A stretch of 64,000 bases of DNA from Symsagittifera roscoffensis (Eukaryota > Xenacoelomorpha > Acoela > Convolutidae): NCBI RefSeq assembly GCF_963678635.1, contig NC_087064.1, positions 26,140,189-26,204,188 of the forward strand, in the 5' to 3' direction. The stretch's first letter is position 1; each line of letters starts with the position of its first letter. A program made the translations under genes and the position numbers. The notes beneath the pieces were generated by a model that was given only the letters and a program-made list of their open reading frames with translations, was not told the DNA's origin and searched no databases. Shown here in pieces: positions 1 through 12,460 of the stretch.

Positions 1-554
1 GAAGGGTCGTAAGGTTTCGGCGAAGGGTCCCAACACTTTAGCGAAGGGTCGTAACACTTTAGCAAAAGATCCCAAGACTTTGGCGAAGTGTGCCAACACT
101 TTAGCGAAGGGTCCCAACACTTTAGCGAAGGGTGCCATCACTTCGACGAAGGGTCCCAACACGTTGGCGAAGGGTCCAATACTTTGGCGAAGGGTCCCAA
201 CACTTTAGCGAAGGATCCCAACACTTTCGCGACGGGTCCGAACACCTGAACTAAGGGTTCCAATACTATGGCGAAGGGTGCCAACACTCTAGCTAAGGGT
301 CACAACACTTCGGCGAATGATCCCAACCCTTTGGCGAAGGGTCGTAAGACTTCGGCGAAGGGTCACATCACTTTGGCGAAGGGTCCCAAGACTTTGGCGA
401 AGGGTCCCAACACTTTGGCGAAGGGTCCCAACACTTTAGCGAAGGGTGCCATCACTTCGGCGAAGGGTCCCAACACGTTGGCGAAGGGCTCAATACTTTG
501 GCGAAGGGTCCCAACACTTAAACAAAGGATCCCAACACTTTCGCGAAGGGTCCG
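1..554 (+). repeat. Satellite monomers before the first complete unit
   Basis: Ordinary 21-bp monomers. The variants (CCATCACTTCG, CCAACACGTTGG, CCGAACACCTGA followed by ACTAAGGGTTCC) are those seen at the ends of the 1.9-kb units downstream, so this is probably the tail of a further copy cut by the window edge. No gene seen. Confidence 0.8.
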
Positions 555-2469
555 AACACCTGAACTAAGGGTTCCATTACTATGGCGAAGGGTCCCAACC
601 TTCTAGCTAAGGGTCACAACACTTCGGCGAAGGGTCCCAACACTTTAGCGAAGGGTGCCATCACTTCGGCGAAGGGTCCCAACACGTTGGCGAAGGGTCC
701 AATACTTTAGCGAAGGGTCCCAACACTTTAGCGAAGGGTGCCATCACTTCGGCGAAGGGTCCCAACACGTTGGCGAAGGGTCCAATACTTTGGCGAAGGG
801 TCCCAACACTTTAGCGAAGGATCCCAACACTTTCGCGACGGGTCCGAACACCTGAACTAAGGGTTCCAATACTATGGCGAAGGGTGCCAACACTCTAGCT
901 AAGGGTCACAACACTTCTGCGAATGATCCCAACCCTTTGGCGAAGGGTCGTAAGACTTCGGCGAAGGGTCACATCACTTTGGCGAAGGGTCCCAACACTT
1001 TAGCGAAGGGTCCCAACACTTTAGCGAAGGGTGCCATCACTTCGGCGAAGGGTCCCAACACGTTGGCGAAGGGCCCAATACTTTGGCGAAGGGTCCCAAC
1101 ACTTAAACAAAGGATCCCAACACTTTCGCGAAGGGTCCGAACACCTGAACTAAGGGTTCCATTACTATGGCAAAGGGTCCCAACACTTCGGCGAATGGTC
1201 CCAACCCTTCGGCGAAAGGTCCCAAGAATTTGGCGAAGGGTGCCAACACTCTAGACTCTAGCTAAGGGTCCCAACACATTAGCGAAGGGTCCCAACACTT
1301 AAGCGAAGGGTCACAACACTCTAGCGAAGTGTACCAAAACTTTGGTGAAGGGCCCCAACACTTTAGGGAAGGGTTCCAACAATCTAGCAAAGGGTCTCAC
1401 TACTTCAGCGAAGGGTCCCAACACTTTTGCGAAGGATCCCAGGACTTTGGCGAAGGGTCCCAAGACTTATGCGAAGGGTCGTAACACTTTAGCGAAAGGT
1501 TCCAAGACTTTGGCGAAGGGTCCCAACACTTTAGCGAAAGTTCCCAAGACTTTGGCGAAGGGATCCAACACTTAAGCGAAGGGTCCCAACACTTTAGCGA
1601 AGGGTCCCAAGACTTTAGCTAAGTGTGCCAACACTTTAGCGAAGGGTCCCAACACTTTAGCGAAGGGTCGTAACACTTCAGCGAAAGGTACCAAGGATTT
1701 GGCGAAGGGTCCCATCACTTTAGGGATAGGTCGTAACACTTTAGCGAAAGATCCCAAGACTTTGGCGAAGGGTCCCAGCACTTTAGCGAAGTGTCCCAAG
1801 ACTTTGGTGAAGGGCCCCAACACTTTAGGGAAGGGTTCCAACAATCTAGCAAAGGGTCGTAACACTTTAGCGAAAGGTCCCAAGACTTTGGCGAAGGTTC
1901 CCAACACTTTAGCGAAAGGTCCCAAGACTTTGGCGAAGGGATCCAACACTTAAGCGAAGGGTCCTAACATTTAAGCGAAGGGTCGTAACACTTTAGCGAA
2001 AGGTCCCAAGACTTTGGCGAAGGTTCCCAAAACTTTAGCGAAAGGTCCCAAGACTTTGGCGAAGGGATCCAACACTTAAGCGAAGGGTCCTAACACTTTA
2101 GCGAAGGGTCCCAAGACTTTAGCTAAGTGTGCCAACATTTTAGCGAAGGGTCCCAGCACTTTAGCGAAGGGTCGTAACACTTTAGCGAAAGATCCCAAGA
2201 CTTTGGCGAAGGGTCCCAGCACTTTAGCGAAAGGTCCTGAGACTTTGGCGAAGGGTGCCAACACTTAAGCGAAGGGTGCCATCACTTCGGCGAAGGGTCC
2301 CAACACGTTGGCGAAGGGTCCAATACTTTAGCGAAGGGTCCCAACACTTTAGCGAAGGGTGCCATCACTTCGGCGAAGGGTCCCAACACGTTGGCGAAGG
2401 GTCCAATACTTTGACGAAGGGTCCCAACACTTTAGCGAAGGATCCCAACACTTTCGCGACGGGTCCGAA
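555..2469 (+). repeat. ~1.9-kb higher-order unit, copy 1
   Basis: First of three copies. Matching points sit 1,913 bp downstream in copy 2 (the variant at 655 recurs at 2568, that at 874 at 2787) and 3,323 bp downstream in copy 3 (874 to 4197, 1572 to 4895, 2076 to 5399). 1,913 bp is 91 monomers plus 2 bp, so net small indels are fixed in the unit. It includes an elongated monomer with a duplicated CTAGACT near 1250. Boundaries are approximate because all neighbours are the same satellite. Confidence 0.8.
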
Positions 2470-3879
2470 CACCTGAACTAAGGGTTCCAATACTATGGCG
2501 AAGGGTGCCAACACTCTAGCTAAGGGTCACAACACTTCGGCGAAGGGTCCCAACACTTTAGCGAAGGGTGCCATCATTTCGGCGAAGGGTCCCAACACGT
2601 TGGCGAAGGGTCCAATACTTTAGCGAAGGGTCCCAACACTTTAGCGAAGGGTGCCATCACTTCGGCGAAGGGTCCCAACACGTTGGCGAAGGGTCCAATA
2701 CTTTGGCGAAGGGTCCCAACACTTTAGCGAAGTATCCCAACACTTTCGCGACGGGTCCGAACACCTGAACTAAGGGTTCCAATACTATGGCGAAGGGTGC
2801 CAACACTCTAGCTAAGGGTCACAACACTTCGGCGAATGATCCCAACCCTTTGGCGAAGGGTCGTAAGACTTCGGCGAAGGGTCACATCACTTTGGCGAAG
2901 GGTCCCAACACTTTAGCGAAGGGTCCCAACACTTTAGCGAAGGGTGCCATCACTTCGCCGAAGGGTCCCAACACGTTGGCGAAGGGCCCAATACTTTGAC
3001 GAAGGGTCCCAACACTTTAGCGAAGGATCCCAACACTTTCGCGAAGGGTCCGAACACCTGAACTAAGGGTTCCATTACTATGGCGAAGGGTCCCAACACT
3101 TCGGCGAATGGTCCCAACCCTTCGGCGAAAGGTCCCAAGACTTTGGCGAAGGGTGCGAACACTCTAGACTCTAGCTAAGGGTCCCAACACATTAGCGAAG
3201 GGTCCCAACACTTAAGCGAAGGGTCACAACACTCTAGCGAAGTGTACCAAAACTTTGGTGAAGGGCCCCAACACTTTAGGGAAGGGTTCCAACAATCTAG
3301 CAAAGGGTCTCACTACTTCAGCGAAGGGACCCAACACTTTTGCGAAGGATCCCAGGACTTTGGCGAAGGGTCCCAAGACTTAAGCGAAGGGTCGTAACAC
3401 TTTAGCGAAAGGTCCCAAGACTTTGGCGAAGGGTCCCAACACTTTAGCGAAAGTTCCCAAGACTTTGGCGAAGGGATCCAACACTTAAGCGAAGGGTCCC
3501 AACACTTTAGCGAAGGGTCCCAACACTTTAGCGAAAGGTCGTAACACTTCAGCGAAAGGTACCAAGGATTTGGCGAATGGTCCCATCACTTTAGCGATAG
3601 GTCGTAACACTTTAGCGAAAGATCCCAAGACTTTGGCGAAGGGTCCCAGCACTTTAGCGAAGTGTCCCAAGACTTTGGTGAAGGGCCCCAACACTTTAGG
3701 GAAGGGTTCCAACAATCTAGCAAAGGGTCGTAACACTTTAGCGAAAGGTCCCAACACTTTAGCGAAGGGTGCCATCACTTCGGCGAAGGGTCCCAACACG
3801 TTGGCGAAGGGTCCAATACTTTGGCGAAGGGTCCCAACACTTTAGCGAAGGATCCCAACACTTTCGCGACGGGTCCGAA
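2470..3879 (+). repeat. ~1.4-kb shortened higher-order unit, copy 2
   Basis: Same variant order as copy 1 but about 503 bp shorter, which is 24 monomers minus 1 bp. The missing part lies after about 3480, where the run of AAGACTTTAGC and related monomers is absent. Deletion by roughly a whole number of monomers is expected from unequal exchange within a tandem array. Confidence 0.75.
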
Positions 3880-5587
3880 CACCTGAACTAAGGGTTCCAA
3901 TACTATGGCGAAGGGTGCCAACACTCTAGCTAAGGGTCACAACACTTCGGCGAAGGGTCCCAACACTTTAGCGAAGGGTGCCATCACTTCGGCGAAGGGT
4001 CCCAACACGTTGGCGAAGGGTCCAATACTTTAGCGAAGGGTCCCAACACTTTAGCGAAGGGTGCCATCACTTCGGCGAAGGGTCCCAACACGTTGGCGAA
4101 GGGTCCAATACTTTGGCGAAGGGTCCCAACACTTTAGCGAAGGATCCCAACACTTTCGCGACGGGTCCGAACACCTGAACTAAGGGTTCCAATACTATGG
4201 CGAAGGGTGCCAACACTCTAGCTAAGGGTCACAACACTTCGGCGAATGATCCCAACCCTTTGGCGAAGGGTCGTAAGACTTCGGCGAAGGGTCACATCAC
4301 TTTGGCGAAGGGTCCCAACACTTTAGCGAAGGGTCCCAACACTTTAGCGAAGGGTGCCATCACTTCGGCGAAGGGTCCCAACACGTTGGCGAAGGGCCCA
4401 ATACTTTGGCGAAGGGTCCCAACACTTAAACAAAGGATCCCAACACTTTCGCGAAGGGTCCGAACACCTGAACTAAGGGTTCCATTACTATGGCGAAGGG
4501 TCCCAACACTTCGGCGAATGGTGCCAACCCTTCGGCGAAAGGTCCCAAGACTTTGGCGAAGGGTGCCAACACTCTAGACTCTAGCTAAGGGTCCCAACAC
4601 ATTAGCGAAGGGTCCCAACACTTAAGCGAAGGGTCACAACACTCTAGCGAAGTGTACCAAAACTTTGGTGAAGGGCCCCAACACTTTAGGGAAGAGTTCC
4701 AACAATCTAGCAAAGGGTCTCACTACTTCAGCGAAGGGTCCCAACACTTTTGCGAAGGATCCCAGGACTTTGGCGAAGGGTCCCAAGACTTAAGCGAAGG
4801 GTCGTAACACTTTAGCGAAAGGTCCGAAGACTTTGGCGAAGGGTCCCAACACTTTAGCGAAAGTTCCCAAGACTTTGGCGAAGGGATCCAACACTTAAGC
4901 GAAGGGTCCCAACACTTTAGCGAAGGGTCCCAAGACTTTAGCTAAAAGTGCCAACACTTTAGCGAAGGGTCCCAACACTTTAGCGAAGGGTCGTAACACT
5001 TCAGCGAAAGGTACCAAGGATTTGGCGAAGGGTCCCATCACTTTAGCGATAGGTCGTAACACTTTAGCGAAAGATCCCAAGACTTTGGCGAAGGGTCCCA
5101 GCACTTTAGCGAAGTGTCCCAAGACTTTGGTGAAGGGCCCCAACACTTTAGGGAAGGGTTCCAACAATCTAGCAAAGGGTCGTAACACTTTAGCGAAAGG
5201 TCCCAAGACTTTGGCGAAGGTTCCCAACACTTTAGCGAAAGGTCCCAAGACTTTGGCGAAGGGATCCAACACTTAAGCGAAGGGTCCTAACATTTAAGCG
5301 AAGGGTCGTAACACTTTAGCGAAAGGTCCCAAGACTTTGGCGAAGGTTCCCAACACTTTAGCGAAAGGTCCCAAGACTTTGGCGAAGGGATCCAACACTT
5401 AAGCGAAGGGTCCTAACACTTTAGCGAAGGGTCCCAAGACTTTACCTAAGTGTGCCAACATTTTAGCGAAGGGTCCCAGCACTTTAGCGAAGGGTCGTAA
5501 CACTTTAGCGAAAGATCCCAAGACTTTGGCGAAGGGTCCCAGCACTTTAGCGAAAGGTCCTGAGACTTTGGCGAAGGGTGCCAACAC
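3880..5587 (+). repeat. ~1.9-kb higher-order unit, copy 3 (truncated)
   Basis: Repeats copy 1 at a constant 3,323-bp offset up to 5587, where it stops and the 273-bp repeats begin. The offset stays constant across more than 1.6 kb, so copies 1 and 3 share nearly all their small indels. Confidence 0.8.
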
Positions 5588-6240
5588 TTAAGCGAAGGGT
5601 CCTAACACTTTAGCGGAGGGTCCCAAGACTTTGGCGAAGAGTGCCAACACTTTAGCGAAGGATCCCAATATTCTAGCGAAGGGTCTCAACACTTTAGCGA
5701 AGGGTCGTAACACTTTAGCGAAAGATCCCAAGACTTTGGCGAAGGGTCCCATCACTTTAGCGAAGGGTCGTAACACTTTAGCGAAAGATCCCAAGACTTT
5801 GGCGAAGGGTCCCAGCACTTTAGCGAAAGGTCCTGAGACTTTGGCGAAGGGTGCCAACACTTAAGCGAAGGGTCCCAACACTTTAGCGGAGGGTCCCAAG
5901 ACTTTGGCGAAGAGTGCCAACACTTTAGCGAAGGATCCCAATATTCTAGCGAAGGGTCTCAACACTTTAGCGAAGGGTCGTAACACTTTAGCGAAAGATC
6001 CCAAGACTTTGGCGAAGGGTCCCATCACTTTAGCGAAGGGTCGTAACACTTTGGCGAAAGATCCCAAGACTTTGGCGAAGGGTCCCAGCACTTTAGCGAA
6101 AGGTCCTGAGACTTTGGCGAAGGGTGCCAACACTTAAGCGAAGGGTCCCAACACTTTAGCGGAGGGTCCCAAGACTTTGGCGAAGAGTGCCAACACTTTA
6201 GCGAAGGATCCCAATATTCTAGCGAAGGGTCTCAATACTC
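5588..6240 (+). repeat. 273-bp (13-monomer) higher-order repeats, first cluster
   Basis: Two full copies (5588-5860 and 5861-6133) and a third cut off near 6240. Each is exactly 13 x 21 bp and begins with a monomer carrying GCGGAGGGTCCC. I saw only two or three base differences between the full copies (for example CCT versus CCC near the start, and TTTAGCG versus TTTGGCG near 6052), so they are young or well homogenised. Confidence 0.9.
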
Positions 6241-6806
6241 TAGCGAAGGGTCACAACACTTTGGCGAAGGGTCCCAAGACTTTGGCGAAGAATCCCCCAG
6301 GTTTTGGCGAAGGGGCCCAAGATTTTGGCGAAGGGTCCCAACACTTTAGCGAAGGGTCCCAACACTTTAGCGAAGGGTCGTAACACTTCAGCGAAAGATC
6401 CCAAGACTTTGGCGAAGGGTCCCAGCACTTTAGCGAAGTTTCCCAAGACTTTGGTGAAGGGCCCCAACACTTTAGGGAAGGGTTCTAACAATCTAGCAAA
6501 GGGTCTCACCACTTCAGCGAAGGCTCCCAACACTTTTGCGAAGGATCCCAGGACTTTGGCGAAGGGTCCCAACAATTAAGCGAAGGGTCGTAACACTTTA
6601 GCGAAAGGACCCAAGACTTTGGCGAAGGTTCCCAACACTTTAGCGAAAGGTCCCAAGACTTTGGCGAAGGGATCCAACACTTAAGCGAAGGGTCCTAACA
6701 CTTTAGCGAAGGGTCCCAAGACTTTAGCTAAGTGTGCCAACATTTTAGCGAAGGGTCCCAGCACTTTAGCGAAGGGTCCTGAGACTTTGGCGAAGGGTGC
6801 CAACAC
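6241..6806 (+). repeat. Satellite spacer between the 273-bp clusters
   Basis: Diverged monomers, including AATCCCCCAGGTTTTGG and AAGTTTCCCAAG variants. Its left part recurs at 7460-7668. Together with the flanking 273-bp copies this makes a 1,219-bp offset (5588 to 6807, 5861 to 7080), so the cluster and part of its spacer were duplicated together. No gene seen. Confidence 0.8.
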
Positions 6807-7460
6807 TTAAGCGAAGGGTCCCAACACTTTAGCGGAGGGTCCCAAGACTTTGGCGAAGAGTGCCAACACTTTAGCGAAGGATCCCAATATTCTAGCGAAG
6901 GGTCTCAACACTTTAGCGAAGGGTCGTAACACTTTAGCGAAAGATCCCAAGACTTTGGCGAAGGGTCCCATCACTTTAGCGAAGGGTCGTAACACTTTAG
7001 CGAAAGATCCCAAGACTTTGGCGAAGGGTCCCAGCACTTTAGCGAAAGGTCCTGAGACTTTGGCGAAGGGTGCCAACACTTAAGCGAAGGGTCCCAACAC
7101 TTTAGCGGAGGGTCCCAAGACTTTGGCGAAGAGTGCCAACACTTTAGCGAAGGATCCCAATATTCTAGCGAAGGGTCTCAACACTTTAGCGAAGGGTCGT
7201 AACACTTTAGCGAAAGATCCCAAGACTTTGGCGAAGGGTCTCATCACTTTAGCGAAGGGTCGTAACACTTTAGCGAAAGATCCCAAGACTTTGGCGAAGG
7301 GTCCCAGCACTTTAGCGAAAGGTCCTGAGACTTTGGCGAAGGGTGCCAACACTTAAGCGAAGGGTCCCAACACTTTAGCGGAGGGTCCCAAGACTTTGGC
7401 GAAGAGTGCCAACACTTTAGCGAAGGATCCCAATATTCTAGCGAAGGGTCTCAATACTCT
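6807..7460 (+). repeat. 273-bp higher-order repeats, second cluster
   Basis: Two full 273-bp copies (6807-7079 and 7080-7352) plus a partial one from 7353, nearly identical to the 5588-6240 cluster and in the same order. A distinguishing change is TCTCATCACTT near 7240 in place of TCCCATCACTT. Confidence 0.9.
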
Positions 7461-7600
7461 AGCGAAGGGTCACAACACTTTGGCGAAGGGTCCCAAGACT
7501 TTGGCGAAGAATCCCCCAGGTTTTGGCGAAGGGGCCCAAGATTTTGGCGAAGGGTCCCAACACTTTAGCGAAGGGTCCCAACAGTTTGGCGAAGAGTCCC

Positions 7601-8146
7601 AAAACTTTGGTGAAGGGCCCCAACACTTTAGGGAAGGGTTCCAACAATCTAGCAAAGGGTCTCACCACTTCAGCGAAGGGTCACAACACTCTAGCGAAGG
7701 GTCCCAACACTTTAGCGAAGTGTCCCAAAACTTTGGTGAAGGGCCCCAACACTTTAAGGAAGGGTTCCAACCATCTAGCAAAGGGTCTCACCACTTCAGC
7801 GAAGGGACCCAACACTTTTGCGAAGGATCCCAGGACTTTGGCGAAGGGTCCCAACACTTAAGCGAAGGGTCCCAAAACTTTGGTGAAGGGCCCCAACACT
7901 TTAGGGAAGGGTTCCAACAATCTAGCAAAGGGTCTCATCACTTCAGCGAAGGGTCACAACACTCTAGCGAACGGTCCCAACACTTTAGCGAAGTGTCCCA
8001 AAACTTTGGTGAAGTGCCCCAACACTTTAAGGAAGGGTTCCAACCATCTAGCAAAGGGTCTCACCACTTCAGCGAAGGGTCCCAACACTTTTGCGAAGGA
8101 TCCCAAGACTTTGGCGAAGGATGCCAAAACTCTAGACTCTAGCTAA
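7601..8146 (+). repeat. A different 273-bp (13-monomer) repeat, two copies
   Basis: The AAAACTTTGGTGAAGGG monomer at 7601 recurs at 7874, exactly 273 bp on, and the flanking order of variants matches across both units. Inside each unit a similar AAAACTTTGGTG monomer recurs after 126 bp (6 monomers), so this is a nested repeat. The second copy ends with the elongated CTCTAGACTCTAGC monomer. The monomer content differs from the 5588 family although the length is the same. Confidence 0.85.
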
Positions 8147-9032
8147 GGGCCCCAACACATTAGCGAAGGGTCCAACACTTAAGCGAAGGGTCACAACACT
8201 CTAGCGAAGCGTCCCAACACTTTAGCGAAGGTCCCAAAACGTTGGTGAAGGGCCCCAACACTTTGGGGAAGGGTTCCAACAATCTAGCGAAGGGTCTCAC
8301 CACTTTGGCGAAGGGTCCCAAGACTTTGGTGAAGGGTCCCAACACTTTAGCGAAGGGTCCCAACACTTTAGCGAAGGCTCCCAACGCTTTAGCGAAGGGT
8401 CCGAACTTGGAATCCTGAACTAAGGGTTCCAATACTTTGGGAAAGGACCCAACACTCTAGCTAAGGGTCACAACACTTCAGCGAAGGATCCCGACCCTTT
8501 GGCGAAGGGTCCAAGACTTTGGCAAGAGTCCCAACACTCTAGCTAAGGGTCCCAGCACATTAGCGAAGGGTCCCAACACTTAAGCGAAGGGTCACAACAC
8601 TCTAGCGAAGGGTCCCAACACTTTAGCGAAGGGTCTCAAAACTTTGGTGAAGGGCCCCAACAACTTAGGGAAGGGTTCCAACACTCTAGCGAAGGGTCTC
8701 ATCACTTCGGCGAAGGATCCCAACACTTTTTCGAAGGATCCCAGGACTTTGGCGATGGGTCCCAACACTTTAGCGAAGGGTCGTAACACTTAAGGGAAAG
8801 GTCCCAATACTTTGGCGAAGGGTCCCAACCTTTTAGCGAAAGGTCCCAAGACTTTGGCGAAGGGTGCCAACACTTAAGCGAAGGGTCCTAACACTTTAGC
8901 GAAGGGTCCCAAGACTTTGGCGAAGTGTGCCAACACTTTAGCGAAGGTCCCAATTTTCTAGCGAAGGATCTCAATACTCTAGCGAAGGGTCACAACACGT
9001 TGGCGAAGGGTCCCAACCCTTTGGCGAAGGGT
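8147..9032 (+). repeat. Irregular satellite with a 522-bp echo
   Basis: Mixed monomers with no complete higher-order copy. The CCAAGACTTTGGCAAGAG variant at 8511 recurs at 9033 (522 bp later) with similar followers. A 27-bp monomer with an extra 6 bp (CCGAACTTGGAATCCTGAAC) lies at about 8401. No gene seen. Confidence 0.75.
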
Positions 9033-10983
9033 CCAAGACTTTGGCAAGAGTCCCAACACTCTAGCTAAGGGTCCCAGCACATTAGCGAAGGGTCCCAACA
9101 CTTAAGCGAAGGGTCACGACACTCTAGCGAAGGGTCCCAACACTTTAGCGAAGGGTCCCAAAACTTTGGTGAAGGGCCCCAACAACTTAGGGAAGGGTTC
9201 CAACACTGTAGAGAAGGGTCTCATCACTTCGGCGAAGGATCCCAACACTTTTTCGAAGGATCCCAGGATTTGGCGATGGGTCCCAACACTTTAGCGAAAG
9301 GTCGTAACACTTAAGGGAAAGGTCCCAATACTTTGGCGAAGGGTCCCAACCTTTTAGCGAAAGGTCCCAAGACTTTGGCGAAGGGTGCCATTACTTAGGC
9401 GAAGGGTCCTAACACTTTAGCGAAGGGTCCCAAGACTTTGGCGAAGTGTGCCAACACTTTAGCGAAGGTCCCAATTTTCTAGCGAAGGATCTCAATACTC
9501 TAGCGAAGGGTCACAACACGTTGGCGAAGGGTCCCAAGACTTTGGCGAAGGGTCACAACACGTTGGCGAAGGTTCCCAAGACTTTGGTGAAGGGTCCCAG
9601 CACTTTAGCGAAGGGTCCCAACACTTTGGCGAAGGGTCCCAAGACTTTGGCGAAGTCCCAACACTTTAGCGAATTGTCCCAACACTTCGGCTAAGGGTCA
9701 CAACACTTTGGCGAAAGGTCCCAAGACTTTGGCGAAAGGTCCCAACACTTTAGCGAAGGGTCACAACACTCTAGCGAAGGCTCCCAACACTCTAGCTAAG
9801 GGTCCCAGCACATTAGCGAAGGGTCCCAACACTTTAGGGAAGGGTTCCAAAAATCTACCAAAGGGTCTCACCACTTCAGCGAAGGGTCCCAACACTTTTG
9901 CGAAGGATCCCAGGACTTTGGCGAAGGGTCCCAACACTTAAGCGAAGGGTCGTAACACTTTAGCGAAAGGTCCCAAGACTTTGGCAAAAGGTCCAAACAC
10001 TTTAGTGAGAGGTCCCAAGACTTTGGCGAAGGGATCCAATACTTAAGCGAAAGGTCCCAACACTTTATCGAAGGGTCCCAAGACTTTGGCGAAGGGATCC
10101 AATACTTAAGCGAAAGGTCCCAACACTTTATCGAAGGGTCCCAAGACTTTAGCGAAAGGTACCAAGACTTTGGCGAAGGGTCCCATCACTTTAGCGAAGG
10201 GTCGTAAGATTTTAGCGAAAGATCCCAAGACTTTGGCGAAGGGTGCCAACACTTAAGCGAAGGGTCCCAACACTTTAGCGGAGGGGCCCAAGACTTTGGC
10301 GAAGTGTGCCAACACTTTAGCGAAGGGTCCCAATATTCTAGCGAAGGGTCTCAATACTCTAGCGAAGGGTCACAACACTTTGTCGAAGGGTTCCCAAGAC
10401 TTTGGCGAAGGGTCCCCAGGCTTTGGCGAAGGGGCCCAAGATTTTGGCGAAGGGTACCAACACTTAAGCGAAGGGTTCCAACACTTTAACGAAGGTCCCA
10501 ACACTTTGGAAAAGGGTCCCAACACTTCGGCGAAGGGTCACAACACTTCGGCGAAGGGTCACAACACTTTGGCGAAGGGTCCCAAGACTTTATCGAAGGG
10601 TCCCAACACTTTAGCGAAGGGTCCCATCACTTCGGCGAAGGGTCCCAACACGTTGGCGAAGGGCCCAATACTTTGGCGAAGGGTTCCAACACTTTAGCGA
10701 AGGATCCCAACACTTTAGCGAAGGGTCGCAACACTTTTGCGAAGGGTCCGAACTTGGAATCCTGAACTAAGTGTTCCAATACTTTGGGAAAGGACCCAAC
10801 ACTCTAGCTAAGGGTCACAACACTTCGGCGAAGGATCCCAACCCTTTGGCGAAGGGTCCCAAGACTTTGACGAAAGGTCCCAAGACTTTAGTGAGAGGTC
10901 CCAAGACTTTGGCGAAGGGTCTCAATACTCTAGCGAAGGGTCACAACACGTTGGCGAAGGGTCCCAACCCTTTGGCGAAGGGT
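9033..10983 (+). repeat. ~1,953-bp (93-monomer) unit, copy 1
   Basis: Landmarks recur 1,951-1,953 bp later: CCAAGACTTTGGCAAGAG at 9033 and 10984, CACGACACTCTAG at 9115 and 11067, and monomers at 9446/11398, 9708/11661 and 10296/12249. 1,953 is exactly 93 x 21. The unit contains a local 63-bp (3-monomer) duplication: GGGATCCAATACTT at 10031 and 10094. Confidence 0.85.
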
Positions 10984-12460
10984 CCAAGACTTTGGCAAGA
11001 GTCCCAACACTCTAGCTAAGGGTCCCAGCACATTAGCGAAGGGTCCCAACACTTAAGCGAAGGGTCACGACACTCTAGCGAAGGGTCCCAAAACTTTAGC
11101 GAAGGGTCCCAAAACTTTGGTGAAGGGCCCCAACAACTTAGGGAAGGGTTCCAACACTCTAGCGAAGGGTCTCATCACTTCGGCGAAGGATTCCAACACT
11201 TTTTCGAAGGATCCCAGGACTTTGGCGATGGATCCCAACACTTTAGCGAAAGGTCGTAACACTTAAGGGAAAGGTCCCAATAATTTGGCGAAGGGTCCCA
11301 ACCTTTTAGCGAAAGGTCCCAAGACTTTGGCGAAGGGTGCCAACACTTAGGCGAAGGGTTCTAACACTTTAGCGAAGGGTCCCAAGACTTTGGCGAAGTG
11401 TGCCAACACTTTAGCGAAGGTCCCAATTTTCTAGCGAAGGGTCTCAATACTCTAGCGAAGGGTTACAACACGTTGGCGAAGGGTCCTAAGACTTTGGCGA
11501 AGGGTCACAACACGTTGGCGAAGGTTCCCAAGATTTTGGTGAAGGGTCCCAACACTTTAGCGAAGGGTTCCAACACTTTGGCGAAGGGTCCCAAGACTTT
11601 GGCGAAGGTCCCAACACTTTAGCGAATGGTCCCAACACTTCGGCTAAGGGTCCCAACACTTTGGCGAAAGGTCCCAAGACTTTGGCGAAAGGTCCCAACA
11701 CTTTAGCGAAGGGTCACAACACTCTAGCGAAGGCTCCCAACACTTTAGCGAAGTGTCCCAAAACTTTGGTGAAGGGCCCCAACACTTTAGGGAAGGGTTC
11801 CAACAATCTACCAAAGGGTCTCACCACTTCAGCGAAGGGTCCCAACACTTTTGCGAAGGATCCCAGGACTTTGGCGAAGGGTCCCAACACTTAAGCGAAG
11901 GGTCGTAACACTTTAGCGAAAGGTCCCAAGACTTTGGCAAAAGGTCCAAACACTTTAGTTAGAGGTCCCAAGACTTTGGCGAAGGGATCCAATACTTATG
12001 CGAAAGGTCCCAACACTTTAACGAAGGGTCCCAAGACTTTAGCGAAGTGTGCCAACACTTTAGCGAAGGGTCCCAACACTTTAGCGAAGGGTCGTAACAC
12101 TTTAGCGAAAGGTACCAAGACTTTGGCGAAGGGTCCCATCACTTTAGCGAAGGGTCGTAAGATTTTAGCGAAAGATCCCAAGACTTTGGTGAAGGGTGCC
12201 AACATTTAAGCGAAGGGTCCCAACACTTTAGCGGAGGGGCCCAAGACTTTGGCGAAGTGTGCCAACACTTTAGCGAAGGGTCCCAATATTCTAGCGAAGG
12301 GTCACAACACTTTGGCGAAGGGTTCCCAAGACTTTGGCCAAGGATCCCAAGATTTTGGCGAAGAATCCCAACACCTTAGCGAAGGGTCCCAACACTTAAG
12401 CGAAGGGACCCAAGTCTTTGGCGAAGTGTGCCAACACTTTAGCGAAGGGTCCCAATATTC
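10984..12460 (+). repeat. ~1,953-bp unit, copy 2 (truncated)
   Basis: Follows copy 1 directly and keeps the 1,952/1,953-bp offset to about 12300-12460. It lacks the 63-bp local duplication seen in copy 1 near 10031-10156, so either copy 1 gained it or copy 2 lost it after duplication. Confidence 0.8.

Noticed and set aside
1360-1380. TTTAGGG/TTAGGG telomere-type motif in some monomers (CTTTAGGGAAGGG)
   Set aside because: Only single units in one monomer class, never in tandem. It arises by one base change from CTTTAGCGAAGGG.
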